A stretch of DNA of 64,000 nucleotides from Bradyrhizobium sp. CB3481 (GCF_029714305.1 NZ_CP121647.1:4360501-4424500); one strand, 5' to 3'; positions 16,777 through 25,750 are shown, counted from the first letter of the stretch. The notes: a model not told the origin generated them from the letters alone. Program-made: numbers and translations.

Positions 16777-17871
16777 ATGTCCGTCGCGCTTCGCTCCCAG
16801 ACCGCACCGATTTCGAAGCTGAACGCCAAGCCGGCGAGCGCCGAGGATGAAGCCGACGTTTCCGCGCTGATCGCGCGGCTGACCGCCGAGGTCAACCAGG
16901 TCGCCTGCGAGAAGACCAAGTCAATCCAGAAAATCACCAACCAGATGAAGATGCTGGCGCTGAACGCGCTGATCGAAAGCTCGCGCGCCGGCGCGCAAGG
17001 CGCCGGGTTTGCGGTCGTGGCACAGGAAGTGCGCAATGTCGGCCAGCAGGTCGAGACCATCGCCCGCGAGCTCGAAAGCCAGCTCACCAACCGCACCGGC
17101 AATCTGATGAACTCGATCGCGCAGATGGCCGACCGCTCGCGCGGCGAGCGCATGGTGGATCTGTCGCTGAATGCCATCGAGCTGATCGACCGCAACCTCT
17201 ATGAGCGCACCTGCGACGTGCGCTGGTGGGCCACCGACTCGGCTGTGATCGATTGCGCGGCGGCGCCTGATGCGGCCACCGTCAGCCATGTGTCGGAACG
17301 GATGGCCGTGATCCTCGGCGCCTATACCGTCTATCTCGATCTCTGGCTCTGCGATCTCAACGGCAACGTGCTGGCCAACGGCCGCGCCGACCGGTTCGGC
17401 GTGATCGGCCAGAACGTGGCGCAGACCAAGTGGTTTCGCGCCGCGCGGGCCCTGCGCTCCGGCGACGATTACGCGGTGGGCGACGTCGAATGCCAGCCCT
17501 TGCTCGGCAATGCCCAAGTCGTGACTTACTGTGCCAGCGTTCGTGAAGGCGGCAAGGCGCACGGCAAACCGACCGGTGTGCTGGCGATCCATTTCGATTG
17601 GGAGCCGCAGGCCCGCGCCATCGTCCAGGGCGTGCGCGTCGGCGCCGCCGACAAGGCCCGCGTGCTGCTGGTCGATTCAAATTTCAGGGTGATCGCGGCC
17701 TCCGACGGCCAGGGCCTGCTCAGCGAACGCATCTCGCTGCAGCTCGAAGGCAGGCGCTCCGGCTTCTATCAGGACCGTTCCGGGAATATGGTCGCGTTCC
17801 ACGCCACGCCTGGCTACGAGACCTACAAGGGCCTTGGCTGGTTTGGGGTGATTCAGGCCGGGGCGACGTAA
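16777..17871 (+). CDS. Soluble MCP-like protein: short signalling tip followed by Cache-like sensor
   Basis: A 364-residue protein with an unusual order. Residues about 35-100 match only the tip of a methyl-accepting chemotaxis protein's cytoplasmic hairpin (QMKMLALNALIESSRAGAQG, then GFAVVAQEVRNVGQQV), the region that contacts CheA/CheW. Residues about 130-355 look like a Cache/PAS-type sensor (YTVYLDLWLCDLNGNVLANG, later AIHFDWEPQARAIV and VLLVDSNFRVIAAS). There is no signal peptide or membrane span, so the sensor is cytosolic, and it follows rather than precedes the signalling part. The start at ATG 16777 has GAGGAA about ten bases upstream; the frame runs further upstream without homology. 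The ligand and the target kinase are unknown. Confidence 0.78.
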   Translation: MSVALRSQTAPISKLNAKPASAEDEADVSALIARLTAEVNQVACEKTKSIQKITNQMKMLALNALIESSRAGAQGAGFAVVAQEVRNVGQQVETIARELESQLTNRTGNLMNSIAQMADRSRGERMVDLSLNAIELIDRNLYERTCDVRWWATDSAVIDCAAAPDAATVSHVSERMAVILGAYTVYLDLWLCDLNGNVLANGRADRFGVIGQNVAQTKWFRAARALRSGDDYAVGDVECQPLLGNAQVVTYCASVREGGKAHGKPTGVLAIHFDWEPQARAIVQGVRVGAADKARVLLVDSNFRVIAASDGQGLLSERISLQLEGRRSGFYQDRSGNMVAFHATPGYETYKGLGWFGVIQAGAT

Positions 17872-17874
17872 GCC

Positions 17875-18594
17875 CTAGCACCCCATCCGCTCGGCAATCG
17901 CGCCAAAATCCTTGGCGACGATGTCCCAGTCGCCCTTGGCCTCGAAATCATATTTCTGGTGCGGTCCGTATTCGGTCGGGCGCGCGACGAAGGCGGTCTT
18001 GAGGCCGAGCTTCTGTGCGGCCTTCAGATCGTGGTTGTGGGCAGCGACCATCATCACCTGCTCCGGCGGCAGGCACAGCAATTTGGCGGCGCCGAGATAG
18101 GTTTCGGGATCGGGCTTGTAGTGCTCGAACAATTCCGCGGACATGACGAGGTCCCACGGCAGGCCTGCGAACTTCGCCATGTTGGTCAATAGCGCGACGT
18201 TGCCGTTGGAGAGTGGCGAGATGATGTACTTCTTTTTCAGCCGCGTCAGCCCCGGCACGCTGTCCGGCCACGGATGCAGGCGGTGCCAGCCCATGGTGAG
18301 GTGATGCAGATCGGCCTCGCTCAGTCCCTTGATCGAGAAATCGGCGACCAGCTTTTCCAGCGAGCGCCGGTGCAGCGTGTCGAGGATCTGATAGCCGCGT
18401 TCGGGATGCTTGCGCACCTTGTCCATCGAGGCGGTGTAAACCGCGCGCCAGCCGTCGACCAAAGCGGTCCAGTCGGCCTTGATGCCGGAGGTCTTCGACC
18501 ACTCCGTAAAATCGTTGATGAGGCTGGTGCGCCAGTCGACGACGGTGCCGAACACGTCGAACACGAGTGCTTTCACCGCTGATACGTCGGACAT
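17875..18594 (-). CDS. HAD-superfamily (S)-2-haloacid dehalogenase-like hydrolase
   Basis: A 239-residue haloacid dehalogenase type II protein. Motif I is VFDVFGTVVDW with the nucleophile Asp at about residue 13, motif II is SPLSNGN, the lysine motif is in EHYKPDPETY, and motif IV is VMMVAAHNHDLKAA. This pattern (FGT and SNGN with a conserved N-x-D) is that of L-2-haloacid dehalogenases rather than phosphatases, so hydrolysis of 2-haloalkanoic acids to hydroxy acids is the likely chemistry. The physiological substrate may be different. It ends 3 bases from the convergent MCP-like gene and is separated from glpX by a palindromic repeat. Confidence 0.87.
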   Translation of the reverse strand: MSDVSAVKALVFDVFGTVVDWRTSLINDFTEWSKTSGIKADWTALVDGWRAVYTASMDKVRKHPERGYQILDTLHRRSLEKLVADFSIKGLSEADLHHLTMGWHRLHPWPDSVPGLTRLKKKYIISPLSNGNVALLTNMAKFAGLPWDLVMSAELFEHYKPDPETYLGAAKLLCLPPEQVMMVAAHNHDLKAAQKLGLKTAFVARPTEYGPHQKYDFEAKGDWDIVAKDFGAIAERMGC

Positions 18595-18625
18595 GCGCGC
18601 CTCCTCTTGTTCTTATTTTTCTACT

Positions 18626-18724
18626 CCGTCATTCCGGGGCGATGCGTAGCATCGAACCCGGAATCTCGAGATTCTCAGATGCGCAATTGCGCATCATAGT
18701 TCGCTTCGCGCCCCGGAATGACGG
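18626..18724. repeat. Palindromic intergenic repeat, type B, copy 1
   Basis: The 16-base termini are perfect inverted copies (CCGTCATTCCGGGGCG at 18626-18641 and CGCCCCGGAATGACGG at 18709-18724). Two shorter perfect palindromes lie inside (GAATCTCGAGATTC at 18661-18674 and GATGCGCAATTGCGCATC at 18679-18696). A second member of the family is at 30866-30954. It sits between HAD and glpX genes read in the same direction, so it would be transcribed as RNA structure. Confidence 0.82.
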
Positions 18725-18728
18725 TGCA

Positions 18729-19730
18729 TTAGTCGAGATGGAATTTATCCAGCTGCCTATGCTCGGCCTTGATGTAGCGCACCGTGCCGGTGACGGAGCG
18801 CATCACCACCGTTTCGGTCTCGATCACGCCATCCTTGCGGAACTTGACGCCTGACAGCAGCGAGCCGGTCGTGACGCCGGTCGCGGCGAACAGGCAGTCG
18901 CCGCGCACCATGTCCTCGATGCCGTAGATCATTTTCGGATCGGTCACGCCCATCTTGTGTGCGCGCGCGCGCTTCTCATCGCTGTCGAGGATCAGCCGGC
19001 ACTGCATCTGGCCGCCGATGCAGCGCAGCGCCGCCGCCGCCAGCACGCCCTCCGGCGCACCGCCGGTGCCGATATACATGTCGACGCCGGTGTTATCCGG
19101 ATCGGCACAATGGATCACGCCGGCGACGTCGCCGTCGGTGATCAGCCGCACCGCAGCGCCGGTCGAGCGGATGCTGGCGATGATGTCGGCGTGACGCGGA
19201 CGATCCAGCACCAGCACGGTGATCGCACCGGGCTCGACGCCCTTGGCCTTGGCGAGACGGCGGACATTGTCGGCGGGCGATGCATCAAGCTCGACGACGC
19301 CTTTGTCGTAGCCCGGACCGATCGCAAGCTTTTCCATGTAGACGTCGGGCGCGTGCAGCAGCGTGCCGCCATCGGCCATCGCCATGGTCGCGATCGCGCC
19401 CGGCATGTTCTTGGCGCACAGCGTGGTGCCTTCCAGCGGGTCGACGGCGATATCGACTTGGGGCCCGGCGTTCAGCCCGACCTTCTCGCCGATGAACAGC
19501 ATCGGCGCCTCGTCGCGCTCGCCCTCGCCGATCACGATGGTGCCTTCGATCGGCAGCTTGTTGAGCTCGCGGCGCATCGCATCGACCGCGGCCTGGTCTG
19601 CCGCTTTCTCCTGGCCATGGCCGCGCAAGCGCGCGGCCGAAACCGCTGCACGTTCCGTTACCCGCACGATTTCAAGCGTCAGGATGCGCTCAAGCAGCAA
19701 TTGCGGCGGAACGGAAATATGGGTCGACAT
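18729..19730 (-). CDS. glpX: Class II fructose-1,6-bisphosphatase
   Basis: A 333-residue GlpX-type enzyme that hydrolyses fructose 1,6-bisphosphate (in some relatives also sedoheptulose 1,7-bisphosphate) in gluconeogenesis or the Calvin cycle. Hallmarks are GTIVIGEGERDEAPMLFIGE and VDPLEGTTLCAKNMPGAI, which supply metal-binding acidic residues, and later IGTGGAPEGVLAAAALRC. Length and motif order match the family throughout. The ATG at 19730 follows GGAGTGAGC. It lies 78 bases downstream of hom, an arrangement common in Rhizobiales, and is probably in the same transcript. Confidence 0.95.
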   Translation of the reverse strand: MSTHISVPPQLLLERILTLEIVRVTERAAVSAARLRGHGQEKAADQAAVDAMRRELNKLPIEGTIVIGEGERDEAPMLFIGEKVGLNAGPQVDIAVDPLEGTTLCAKNMPGAIATMAMADGGTLLHAPDVYMEKLAIGPGYDKGVVELDASPADNVRRLAKAKGVEPGAITVLVLDRPRHADIIASIRSTGAAVRLITDGDVAGVIHCADPDNTGVDMYIGTGGAPEGVLAAAALRCIGGQMQCRLILDSDEKRARAHKMGVTDPKMIYGIEDMVRGDCLFAATGVTTGSLLSGVKFRKDGVIETETVVMRSVTGTVRYIKAEHRQLDKFHLD

Positions 19731-19808
19731 CGCTCACTCCTTGTAAACTTGCACGGACTTTGTAGCCCGCAATCAATGCTTTGGCGCGCGATCCGTTCGG
19801 ATCCTGCG

Positions 19809-21128
19809 TCAGTTCTTCTCGATTCGTATCACCTGCGGCCGGCCGCTGATCACCTTGTCGCGCTGAACCTTCTCCAACGCGCGATAGACCGCGTCCTCCG
19901 AGGTGGCATAGGTGATCAGGATGACCGGAACCGGCGCGGCCTTCTTCGCGGCACCGTTCAAGTCGACGCCTTCGGGATGGCGCTGCACGATCGATTCCAG
20001 CGAGATCTTCTGTTCGGCAAGGCGCTTGGCGATGGTCGCGGCGGTGCCGGCGAGGTCACGCGCCATCAGGCGGATGTAATAGCCGCCCTCATGCCGCTCC
20101 ATCGGCGCCTTGGTGGTCTCGCGCAGCCGCTCCACGGGGCGTCCGAACGGTTTGGCGCGAATGCCGCGCGCCACGTCGGCGATATCGGCGACCACGGCGG
20201 ACGCCGTTGCAGCCCCGCCGGCGCCGGGTCCTACCAGCGTGATCGGCGGAATGCCCTCGCCGTCGATGGTCACCGCGTTGGTGACGCCCATCACCTGCGC
20301 GATCGAAGATGATTTCGGCACCATGGTCGGATGCACGCGCTGCTCGATGCCCTTGGCGGTACGCACGGCAACGCCCAGCAGCTTGACGCGATAGCCAAGC
20401 TCTTCGGCTGCGCGAAGATCTTCCGGCGCGATCGAGGAGATGCCTTCGACATAGACCGCGCTCTGCGCCACCTTGGTGCCAAAGGCGAGGCTGGCCAGGA
20501 TCGCCAGCTTCTGCGCGGTGTCGTGGCCGTCGACGTCGAAGGACGGATTGGCCTCGGCATAGCCGAGCCGCTGCGCATCCTTGAGGCATTCAGCGAACGA
20601 CAGGCCCTCCTGCTCCATCCGGGTCAGGATGTAATTGCAGGTGCCGTTGAGGATGCCGTAGACGCGGTGGACGCCGGTGCCGGCGAGGCCCTCGCGCAGC
20701 GTCTTGATGACGGGAATCGCCGCGCCGACCGCCGCCTCATAGTTAAACGCGCCGCCATGCTTCTCGGCAGCCTTCGCCAGCCGCACGCCGTGCTTGGCGA
20801 TCAGCGCCTTGTTGGCCGTCACCACAGACTTGCCGGCCTTCAGTGCCGCCTCGATCGCCGATAGCGCCGGCTCGCCGGAGCCGCCCATCAGTTCGACGAA
20901 GCAATCGACGTTGGGATCGCCGGCCAGATCGAGCGGGCTCTTGGCCCAGTCGACGCCGTTGAGGTCGACCGAACGCTTCTTCGCTTTCGAGCGCGCGGTG
21001 ACGGCAACGACGCGCACGCCACGCCCGCTGCGTTCCGACAGCGTTCGCGACTGCTCTTCGATGAGGCGGACGACTTCGGCACCAACGGTGCCGAGCCCCG
21101 CGATACCCACTCTCAGGGGTGCGACCAT
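19809..21128 (-). CDS. hom: Homoserine dehydrogenase
   Basis: A 439-residue monofunctional enzyme that reduces aspartate semialdehyde to homoserine, the entry to threonine, methionine and isoleucine synthesis. The NAD(P) motif GIAGLGTVGAEV lies near the N-terminus. The catalytic region has KSVVTANKALIAKHG, FNYEAAVGAAIPVI, GILNGTCNYIL and NPSFDVDGHDTAQKL. The last 90 residues form an ACT domain (YYIRLMARDLAGTAATIA), where threonine feedback inhibition would act. ATG 21128 is the start that fits the family; the frame is open for 55 further codons upstream, overlapping the preceding gene. It lies 28 bases downstream of the aminotransferase gene. Confidence 0.96.
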   Translation of the reverse strand: MVAPLRVGIAGLGTVGAEVVRLIEEQSRTLSERSGRGVRVVAVTARSKAKKRSVDLNGVDWAKSPLDLAGDPNVDCFVELMGGSGEPALSAIEAALKAGKSVVTANKALIAKHGVRLAKAAEKHGGAFNYEAAVGAAIPVIKTLREGLAGTGVHRVYGILNGTCNYILTRMEQEGLSFAECLKDAQRLGYAEANPSFDVDGHDTAQKLAILASLAFGTKVAQSAVYVEGISSIAPEDLRAAEELGYRVKLLGVAVRTAKGIEQRVHPTMVPKSSSIAQVMGVTNAVTIDGEGIPPITLVGPGAGGAATASAVVADIADVARGIRAKPFGRPVERLRETTKAPMERHEGGYYIRLMARDLAGTAATIAKRLAEQKISLESIVQRHPEGVDLNGAAKKAAPVPVILITYATSEDAVYRALEKVQRDKVISGRPQVIRIEKN

Positions 21129-21156
21129 GGATGAGAGAACCTGCAATAGAAAGGAA

Positions 21157-22377
21157 TTAGCGCCGGTTGGCGAGAGGAACCACGTTGTGCAACGTTTCAA
21201 TGCCGCTTTCAAGGAAGCGCCGCACCCCGCGCGCCGCCTGGCGGATACGCTGCTCGTTTTCCACCATGGCGATGCGGACATAGCCCTCGCCATGCTCGCC
21301 GAAGGCGACGCCGGGCGAAACCACCACGCCTGACTTCTCCACCATCAGGGTCGCGAACTGCATGCTGCCGACACTCTCGAAGGCTTTCGGCAGCGGCGCC
21401 CAGGCGAACATCGAGGCCTGCGGCGGCGGGATCTCCCACCCTGCCCGGCCGAACGATTCGACCAGCGCGTCGCGCCGCCTGCGGTAGGTGTCGCGCATTT
21501 CCTTGATGCAATCGTCCGGCCCGTTCAGCGCCGCGGTCGCCGCCACCTGGATCGGGGTGAACGCGCCGTAGTCGAGATAGGATTTCACACGCGCCAGAGC
21601 GGCGATGATCCGCTCATTGCCGACGGCAAAGCCCATGCGCCAGCCGGCCATCGAGAAGGTCTTCGACATCGAGGTGAACTCGACGGTGACATCGATCGCA
21701 CCGGGAACCTGCAGCACCGAGGGCGGCGGATTGTTATCGTCGAAATAGACCTCGGCATAAGCCAGATCGGACAGGATGAATATCTCGTGCTTCTTGGCGA
21801 ACGCCACGAGGTCTTTATAGAAATCAAGCTCGGCGACGTAGGCTGTCGGGTTCGAGGGATAGCAGACGATCAGCGCGATCGGCTTCGGGATCGAATGGAT
21901 GATCGCGCGTTCCACCGCCTCGAAAAACTGCGGCGTCGGTTCCGACGGCACCGAGCGGATCACGCCGCCAGCCATAAGAAAACCAAAAGCATGAATCGGA
22001 TAGCTTGGGTTCGGACACAGCACGACGTCGCCAGGCGCGGTGATCGCCTGCGCGACGTTGGCAAAGCCTTCCTTCGAGCCGAGCGTCGCGACGATCTGGG
22101 TGTCGGGATTGAGCTTCACGCCAAAACGGCGTCCGTAATAGGCGGCCTGTGCCTTGCGCAGGCCGTTGATGCCGCGCGAGGCCGAGTAGCGGTCGGTCCG
22201 TGGCTTGCCCAGCGTTTCCTTCAGCTTCTCGAGCACATGGGTTGGCGTCGGCAGGTCCGGATTGCCCATGCCCATGTCGATGATGTCGGCCCCGGCATTG
22301 CGCGCGGCCGCCTTGGCCTGGTTGACCTTCTCAAACACGTAAGGCGGCAGACGGCGGATGCGGTAAAAATCTTCCAT
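21157..22377 (-). CDS. PLP aminotransferase, AlaC/LL-diaminopimelate aminotransferase-like
   Basis: A 406-residue class I/II, fold-type I aminotransferase. The PLP lysine is in SMSKTFSMAGWRMGF; the phosphate-binding and cofactor motifs ATLGSKEGFANV and CYPSNPTAYVAELDFY are present. Sequence style and length match the AlaC (glutamate-pyruvate) group often annotated as LL-diaminopimelate aminotransferase. In Rhizobiales this gene regularly precedes hom, as here, suggesting a role in alanine or aspartate-family metabolism; which reaction it performs is not decidable from the sequence. The start at ATG 22377 opens a leftward operon with hom and glpX, whose promoter should lie in 22378-22657, where I see no clear consensus. 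Confidence 0.9.
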   Translation of the reverse strand: MEDFYRIRRLPPYVFEKVNQAKAAARNAGADIIDMGMGNPDLPTPTHVLEKLKETLGKPRTDRYSASRGINGLRKAQAAYYGRRFGVKLNPDTQIVATLGSKEGFANVAQAITAPGDVVLCPNPSYPIHAFGFLMAGGVIRSVPSEPTPQFFEAVERAIIHSIPKPIALIVCYPSNPTAYVAELDFYKDLVAFAKKHEIFILSDLAYAEVYFDDNNPPPSVLQVPGAIDVTVEFTSMSKTFSMAGWRMGFAVGNERIIAALARVKSYLDYGAFTPIQVAATAALNGPDDCIKEMRDTYRRRRDALVESFGRAGWEIPPPQASMFAWAPLPKAFESVGSMQFATLMVEKSGVVVSPGVAFGEHGEGYVRIAMVENEQRIRQAARGVRRFLESGIETLHNVVPLANRR

Positions 22378-22657
22378 GGGACCCTTGCTCCGACAACCGG
22401 CAGGACAGAATCGAGGAACTCTCGTGAGGCAACGAAACCGATTCAGCGGTTTCGTCAGAAATCGCGCTTAATCAATGATTTAGAGCGAATTCAGGCACGA
22501 GGTCTTAAGGCTCTGGGCCCGCAATACGGTTGAATTGGGTTCTTTTTACCACGGGAGGGCGGCAGCGCCAGTTTTTATAGTGTTTTCAAGCCCGCCCAAG
22601 GGCCTGATTCCGAGGTGGCCCGCCAATGCCAGCAAGCGCGTTAAGGTGATGACTTTC

Positions 22658-22960
22658 TCACTTCTTGGCCGGCTTTGCCGCGGCGGCAGGGTTCGCCGCG
22701 GCCGCCTGGCGGTCCCGGGCAGCCGTTAATTCTGCCTGGATTTTAGCCAGTTCGGCCGGCTTCATCGCTTCCTCGGTACGTTCCGGCGGCAGATCATGGA
22801 CCGGTAAATAGCCACCGGCTTCCTTCGGACGTTCGGGCGCGTCCGCCGGCAGGCCAAGCGCCGGCATATCGGCAATCTGGGTCGAGCAGCCGCCAAGCGC
22901 GATCGTTGTCGCGCACAGCGCCACTATCGGCCACAGCCTTATGATCCGGCTTACCGGCAT
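22658..22960 (-). CDS. Small lipoprotein with Ala/Lys-rich tail
   Basis: A 100-residue predicted lipoprotein. The signal peptide ends in the lipobox IALGGC (Cys at about residue 24), so it should be lipidated and anchored in a membrane. The mature part contains a proline-rich linker (LPVHDLPPERTEE) and a helical region ending in an Ala/Lys-rich tail (ANPAAAAKPAKK). The ATG at 22960 is chosen; a TTG six codons earlier is possible. I do not recognise a named family. It lies between the aminotransferase and phaC, both divergent from it or separated by noncoding DNA. Confidence 0.72.
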   Translation of the reverse strand: MPVSRIIRLWPIVALCATTIALGGCSTQIADMPALGLPADAPERPKEAGGYLPVHDLPPERTEEAMKPAELAKIQAELTAARDRQAAAANPAAAAKPAKK

Positions 22961-22978
22961 CCGTCCCGAATTCCCCAA

Positions 22979-23203
22979 CTACTGAACGCCACCCACTGCG
23001 TATCCCGGCACCATATGGATACGCTGGTATGAGCTTTGCAACGTCAAATCGTCCCGCGCGTTGATTTCGCTGTGACTGTTCAAACCATTGTCGCCCGAAA
23101 CGATTAGAGCCAAAGCAAATAGAGGCGGTGCGGCTGCAATGTGTCTGAACACGCAAACTTTATCGCAGTGCAACAGGGTGGTTAACGCAAAAATCCCTTG
23201 CAT
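22979..23203 (-). CDS. Possible small exported protein upstream of the lipoprotein
   Basis: An open frame of about 74 residues whose stop codon lies 18 bases before the lipoprotein's ATG, so the two could be translated together. From an internal GTG it would begin with a signal-like stretch (FRHIAAAPPLFALALIVSGD) followed by a polar tail (NSHSEINARDDLTLQSSYQR). There is no clear ribosome-binding site and no recognised family. It may be noncoding leader DNA instead, and it overlaps the region expected to hold the divergent phaC promoter. Confidence 0.3.
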   Translation of the reverse strand: MQGIFALTTLLHCDKVCVFRHIAAAPPLFALALIVSGDNGLNSHSEINARDDLTLQSSYQRIHMVPGYAVGGVQ

Positions 23204-23250
23204 CAATCCGCGCGGTGACGAACGCAAAATGAAGTTATAGTGTCCCTGTT

Positions 23251-25056
23251 ATGAGTGACGTCAGCACCGAAACCCAAGCGCCGAAGACATTCAACGCCGA
23301 AGCCTTCGCCATGAACATCGCGAAAGCGATGGAATCGACCGGCCAAGCGCTCGCGGCCTATCTCAAGCCGCGCGAGGACGGGGAACCAAAGGACAAGCCA
23401 CCCAGCGAGATCGGTGAAGTCGTCAAGACATTCTCCGCAGTCGCTGAATACTGGTTCTCCGACAAGGAGCGTGCCGCGGAATTGCAGACCAAGATGGGCA
23501 AGGCCTATCTCGATCTCTGGGGATCGGCGGCGCGCCGCATGGCCGGCGAAGCGGCCCAGCCCGCGATCGAGCCGTCGCCGCGCGACAAGCGCTTCAAGGA
23601 TCCGGAGTGGAAATCGAATCAGTTTTTCGATTTCATTCTTCAGCTCTATCTACTGACCACGCAGTGGGCGAATGAGCTGGTCAAGAACGCCGAAGGCATC
23701 GATCCGCACACGCGCAAGAAGGCCGAGTTCTACGTGCAGCAGATCACCAATGCGATCGCGCCGTCGAATTTTGTCTTCACCAATCCGGAGGTGCTGCGCG
23801 AGACGCTGGCCTCCAACGGAAGCAACCTGGTTCGCGGCATGAAGATGCTGGCCGAGGATATCGAGGCCGGCCGCGGCACGCTGCGTATCCGCCAGTCCGA
23901 CCCGTCGAACCTCGTCGTCGGCGTCAACATGGCGACGACGCCGGGCAAGGTGATCTTCCAGAACGATTTGATGCAGCTCATCCAGTATACGCCGGCCACG
24001 GAGACGGTGCTGCGCACGCCGCTTTTGATCGTGCCGCCCTGGATCAACAAGTTTTACATTCTCGATCTCAAGCCGGAAAAATCCTACATCAAGTGGTGCG
24101 TGGATCAGGGCATCACGGTGTTCGTGATCTCCTGGGTCAATCCCGACAAGGAACTCGGCAAGAAGACCTTCGACGACTACATGAAGGAAGGCCCGCTCAC
24201 CGCGATGGACGTCATCGAAAAGGTGACGGGCGAGATGAAGGTCCATACCGCCGGCTATTGCGTCGGCGGCACCCTGCTCGCCTCGACGCTGGCCTGGCTC
24301 GCCGAGAAGCGGCGCCAGCGCGTGACGTCGGCGACGTTCTTTGCGGCGCAAGTCGACTTCACCCATGCCGGCGATTTGCTCGTGTTCGTCGACGAGGACC
24401 AGATCTCGACGCTGGAGCGCGAGATGGAGGCGCGGGGCGTGCTCGAAGGCAGCAAGATGGCGATGGCCTTCAACATGCTGCGCTCCAACGACCTGATCTG
24501 GTCGTATGTCGTCAGCAACTATTTGAAGGGCCAGCCGCCCTCCGCCTTCGACCTGTTGCACTGGAATTCCGACGCCACGCGGATGCCGGCGGCCAATCAT
24601 TCCTATTACCTGCGCAACTGCTACCTGGAGAACCGCCTCACCTCCGGCAGCATGGTGCTCGACAACACCCTGCTCGACCTCTCGAAGGTCAAGGTGCCCG
24701 TCTACAATCTGGCGACCAAGGAAGACCACATCGCGCCGGCCGATTCGGTGCTCTACGGCTCGCAGTTCTTCGGCGGCCCGGTCAAATATGTGCTGTCCGG
24801 ATCAGGCCATATCGCCGGCGTGGTGAACCCGCCGGCGGCCGGCAAGTACCAGTACTGGACCAACGACAAGATCAAGGACGTCTCGCTCGCCGACTGGATG
24901 AAGCACGCCACCGAGCACAAGGGCTCGTGGTGGCCCGACTGGCTGCAATGGCTGGAGAGCCTCGATGCCGAGCGCGTGCCCGCGCGCGCGGTCGGCTCCA
25001 CGGAGCTGCCGCCGATCGAGGACGCCCCCGGCAGCTACGTCAAGGTCCGCGCATAG
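23251..25056 (+). CDS. phaC: Class I poly(3-hydroxyalkanoate) synthase
   Basis: A 601-residue PHA polymerase that links (R)-3-hydroxyacyl-CoA units into storage polyester at the granule surface. The lipase-like box is GYCVGG with the nucleophile Cys337; the catalytic Asp is in LATKEDHIAP and the His in SGSGHIAGVVNPP. The region PPWINKFYILDL and the tail WMKHATEHKGSWWPDW are typical of class I PhaC. Length matches class I (about 590-600) and not the two-subunit class III enzyme. The start at ATG 23251 keeps the variable N-terminal domain. No phaZ, phaR or phasin gene follows. Confidence 0.96.
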   Translation: MSDVSTETQAPKTFNAEAFAMNIAKAMESTGQALAAYLKPREDGEPKDKPPSEIGEVVKTFSAVAEYWFSDKERAAELQTKMGKAYLDLWGSAARRMAGEAAQPAIEPSPRDKRFKDPEWKSNQFFDFILQLYLLTTQWANELVKNAEGIDPHTRKKAEFYVQQITNAIAPSNFVFTNPEVLRETLASNGSNLVRGMKMLAEDIEAGRGTLRIRQSDPSNLVVGVNMATTPGKVIFQNDLMQLIQYTPATETVLRTPLLIVPPWINKFYILDLKPEKSYIKWCVDQGITVFVISWVNPDKELGKKTFDDYMKEGPLTAMDVIEKVTGEMKVHTAGYCVGGTLLASTLAWLAEKRRQRVTSATFFAAQVDFTHAGDLLVFVDEDQISTLEREMEARGVLEGSKMAMAFNMLRSNDLIWSYVVSNYLKGQPPSAFDLLHWNSDATRMPAANHSYYLRNCYLENRLTSGSMVLDNTLLDLSKVKVPVYNLATKEDHIAPADSVLYGSQFFGGPVKYVLSGSGHIAGVVNPPAAGKYQYWTNDKIKDVSLADWMKHATEHKGSWWPDWLQWLESLDAERVPARAVGSTELPPIEDAPGSYVKVRA

Positions 25057-25097
25057 CGCCGCCACGCGCAGTTGGTTATAGTCCGATCGCGTCGTAA

Positions 25098-25200
25098 GCC
25101 CCTCATGGTGAGGAGCGCGAAGCGCGTCTCGAATCCATGAGGCCCGTCTCTGGCCTACATCCCTCGAGACGCTCGCTCCGCGGGCTCCTCAGGATAAGGG
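25098..25200. repeat. Palindromic intergenic repeat, type A, copy 1
   Basis: An imperfect inverted repeat, beginning CCCTCATGGTGAGGAGCGCG and ending GGCTCCTCAGGATAAGGG, with an inner pair around GTCTCGAA and CTCGAGAC. It closely resembles the element at 40028-40139, so at least two copies of one family lie in this window. It is found between phaC and a MAPEG gene. Confidence 0.75.
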
Positions 25201-25269
25201 TTCGAACGTGACGCAGTAGAACCACCTGACATCCCACGCCGGGATTTGAACTCAGTTGAGGGGGAGAGC

Positions 25270-25668
25270 ATGACGCGTGAATTGTTCTGGCTGACTCTGA
25301 CCGTGATTTTGACCGGGCTGTTGTGGATCCCCTACATCATCAATCGCTGTCAGGTCCGCGGCCTCTCCGGCGCCATGGCCAACCCCTCGCGCAACGACAA
25401 GCCGCATGCCGAATGGGCGACGCGGCTGATGTTCGCCCACGACAACGCGATCGAGAATTTGATCATCTTCGCGCCGCTGGTCCTGATCCTGAACGACCTC
25501 GACTATTCCACCAAATGGACCGTCTATGCATGCGCCGTGTATTTCTGGGCTCGCGTCGCGCACCTGATCTTCTACACCCTCGGCCTGCCGGTGTTCCGCA
25601 CGCTGGCCTTCACCGTCGGCTTCTTCGCCCAAGCCGTGCTGGCGCTGGCGATCTTCAAGGTGGTTTGA
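25270..25668 (+). CDS. MAPEG-family integral membrane protein
   Basis: A 132-residue protein with four hydrophobic spans, matching the MAPEG family (membrane-associated proteins in eicosanoid and glutathione metabolism). The conserved helix region RLMFAHDNAIENLIIFAPLVL, interrupted here only to keep it short, contains the family's Glu-Asn pair that contacts glutathione in characterised members. Bacterial homologues are mostly uncharacterised; some conjugate or reduce with glutathione. ATG 25270 has a GGGGGAGAG ribosome-binding site directly upstream. It is followed by a strong terminator shared with the convergent outer-membrane protein gene. Confidence 0.85.
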   Translation: MTRELFWLTLTVILTGLLWIPYIINRCQVRGLSGAMANPSRNDKPHAEWATRLMFAHDNAIENLIIFAPLVLILNDLDYSTKWTVYACAVYFWARVAHLIFYTLGLPVFRTLAFTVGFFAQAVLALAIFKVV

Positions 25669-25695
25669 AAAGGTCCTTCATCGGCCAGACCAAAG

Positions 25696-25727
25696 CAAAA
25701 ACCCCGGAGCCAGGCTCCGGGGTTTTT
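25696..25727. terminator. Bidirectional intrinsic terminator
   Basis: A perfect GC-rich hairpin (CCCCGGAGCC, one-base loop, GGCTCCGGGG) flanked by AAAA on the left and TTTTT on the right. It serves the MAPEG gene rightward and the double-barrel outer-membrane protein gene leftward. Confidence 0.9.
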
Positions 25728-25750
25728 CATCGGCTGCTTTGAAGCGGCCC

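Noticed and set aside
18957..20312. Long rightward open frame across glpX and hom
   Set aside because: It is composed of His/Arg/Asp-rich antisense translation over two solid genes.
22535..22729. Rightward 64-codon open frame before the lipoprotein gene
   Set aside because: No ribosome-binding site, no signal or domain, and it overlaps the end of the lipoprotein gene.
23650..24729. Leftward open frame of 359 codons opposite phaC
   Set aside because: Antisense to the catalytic core of phaC; no start signal and no recognisable domain.
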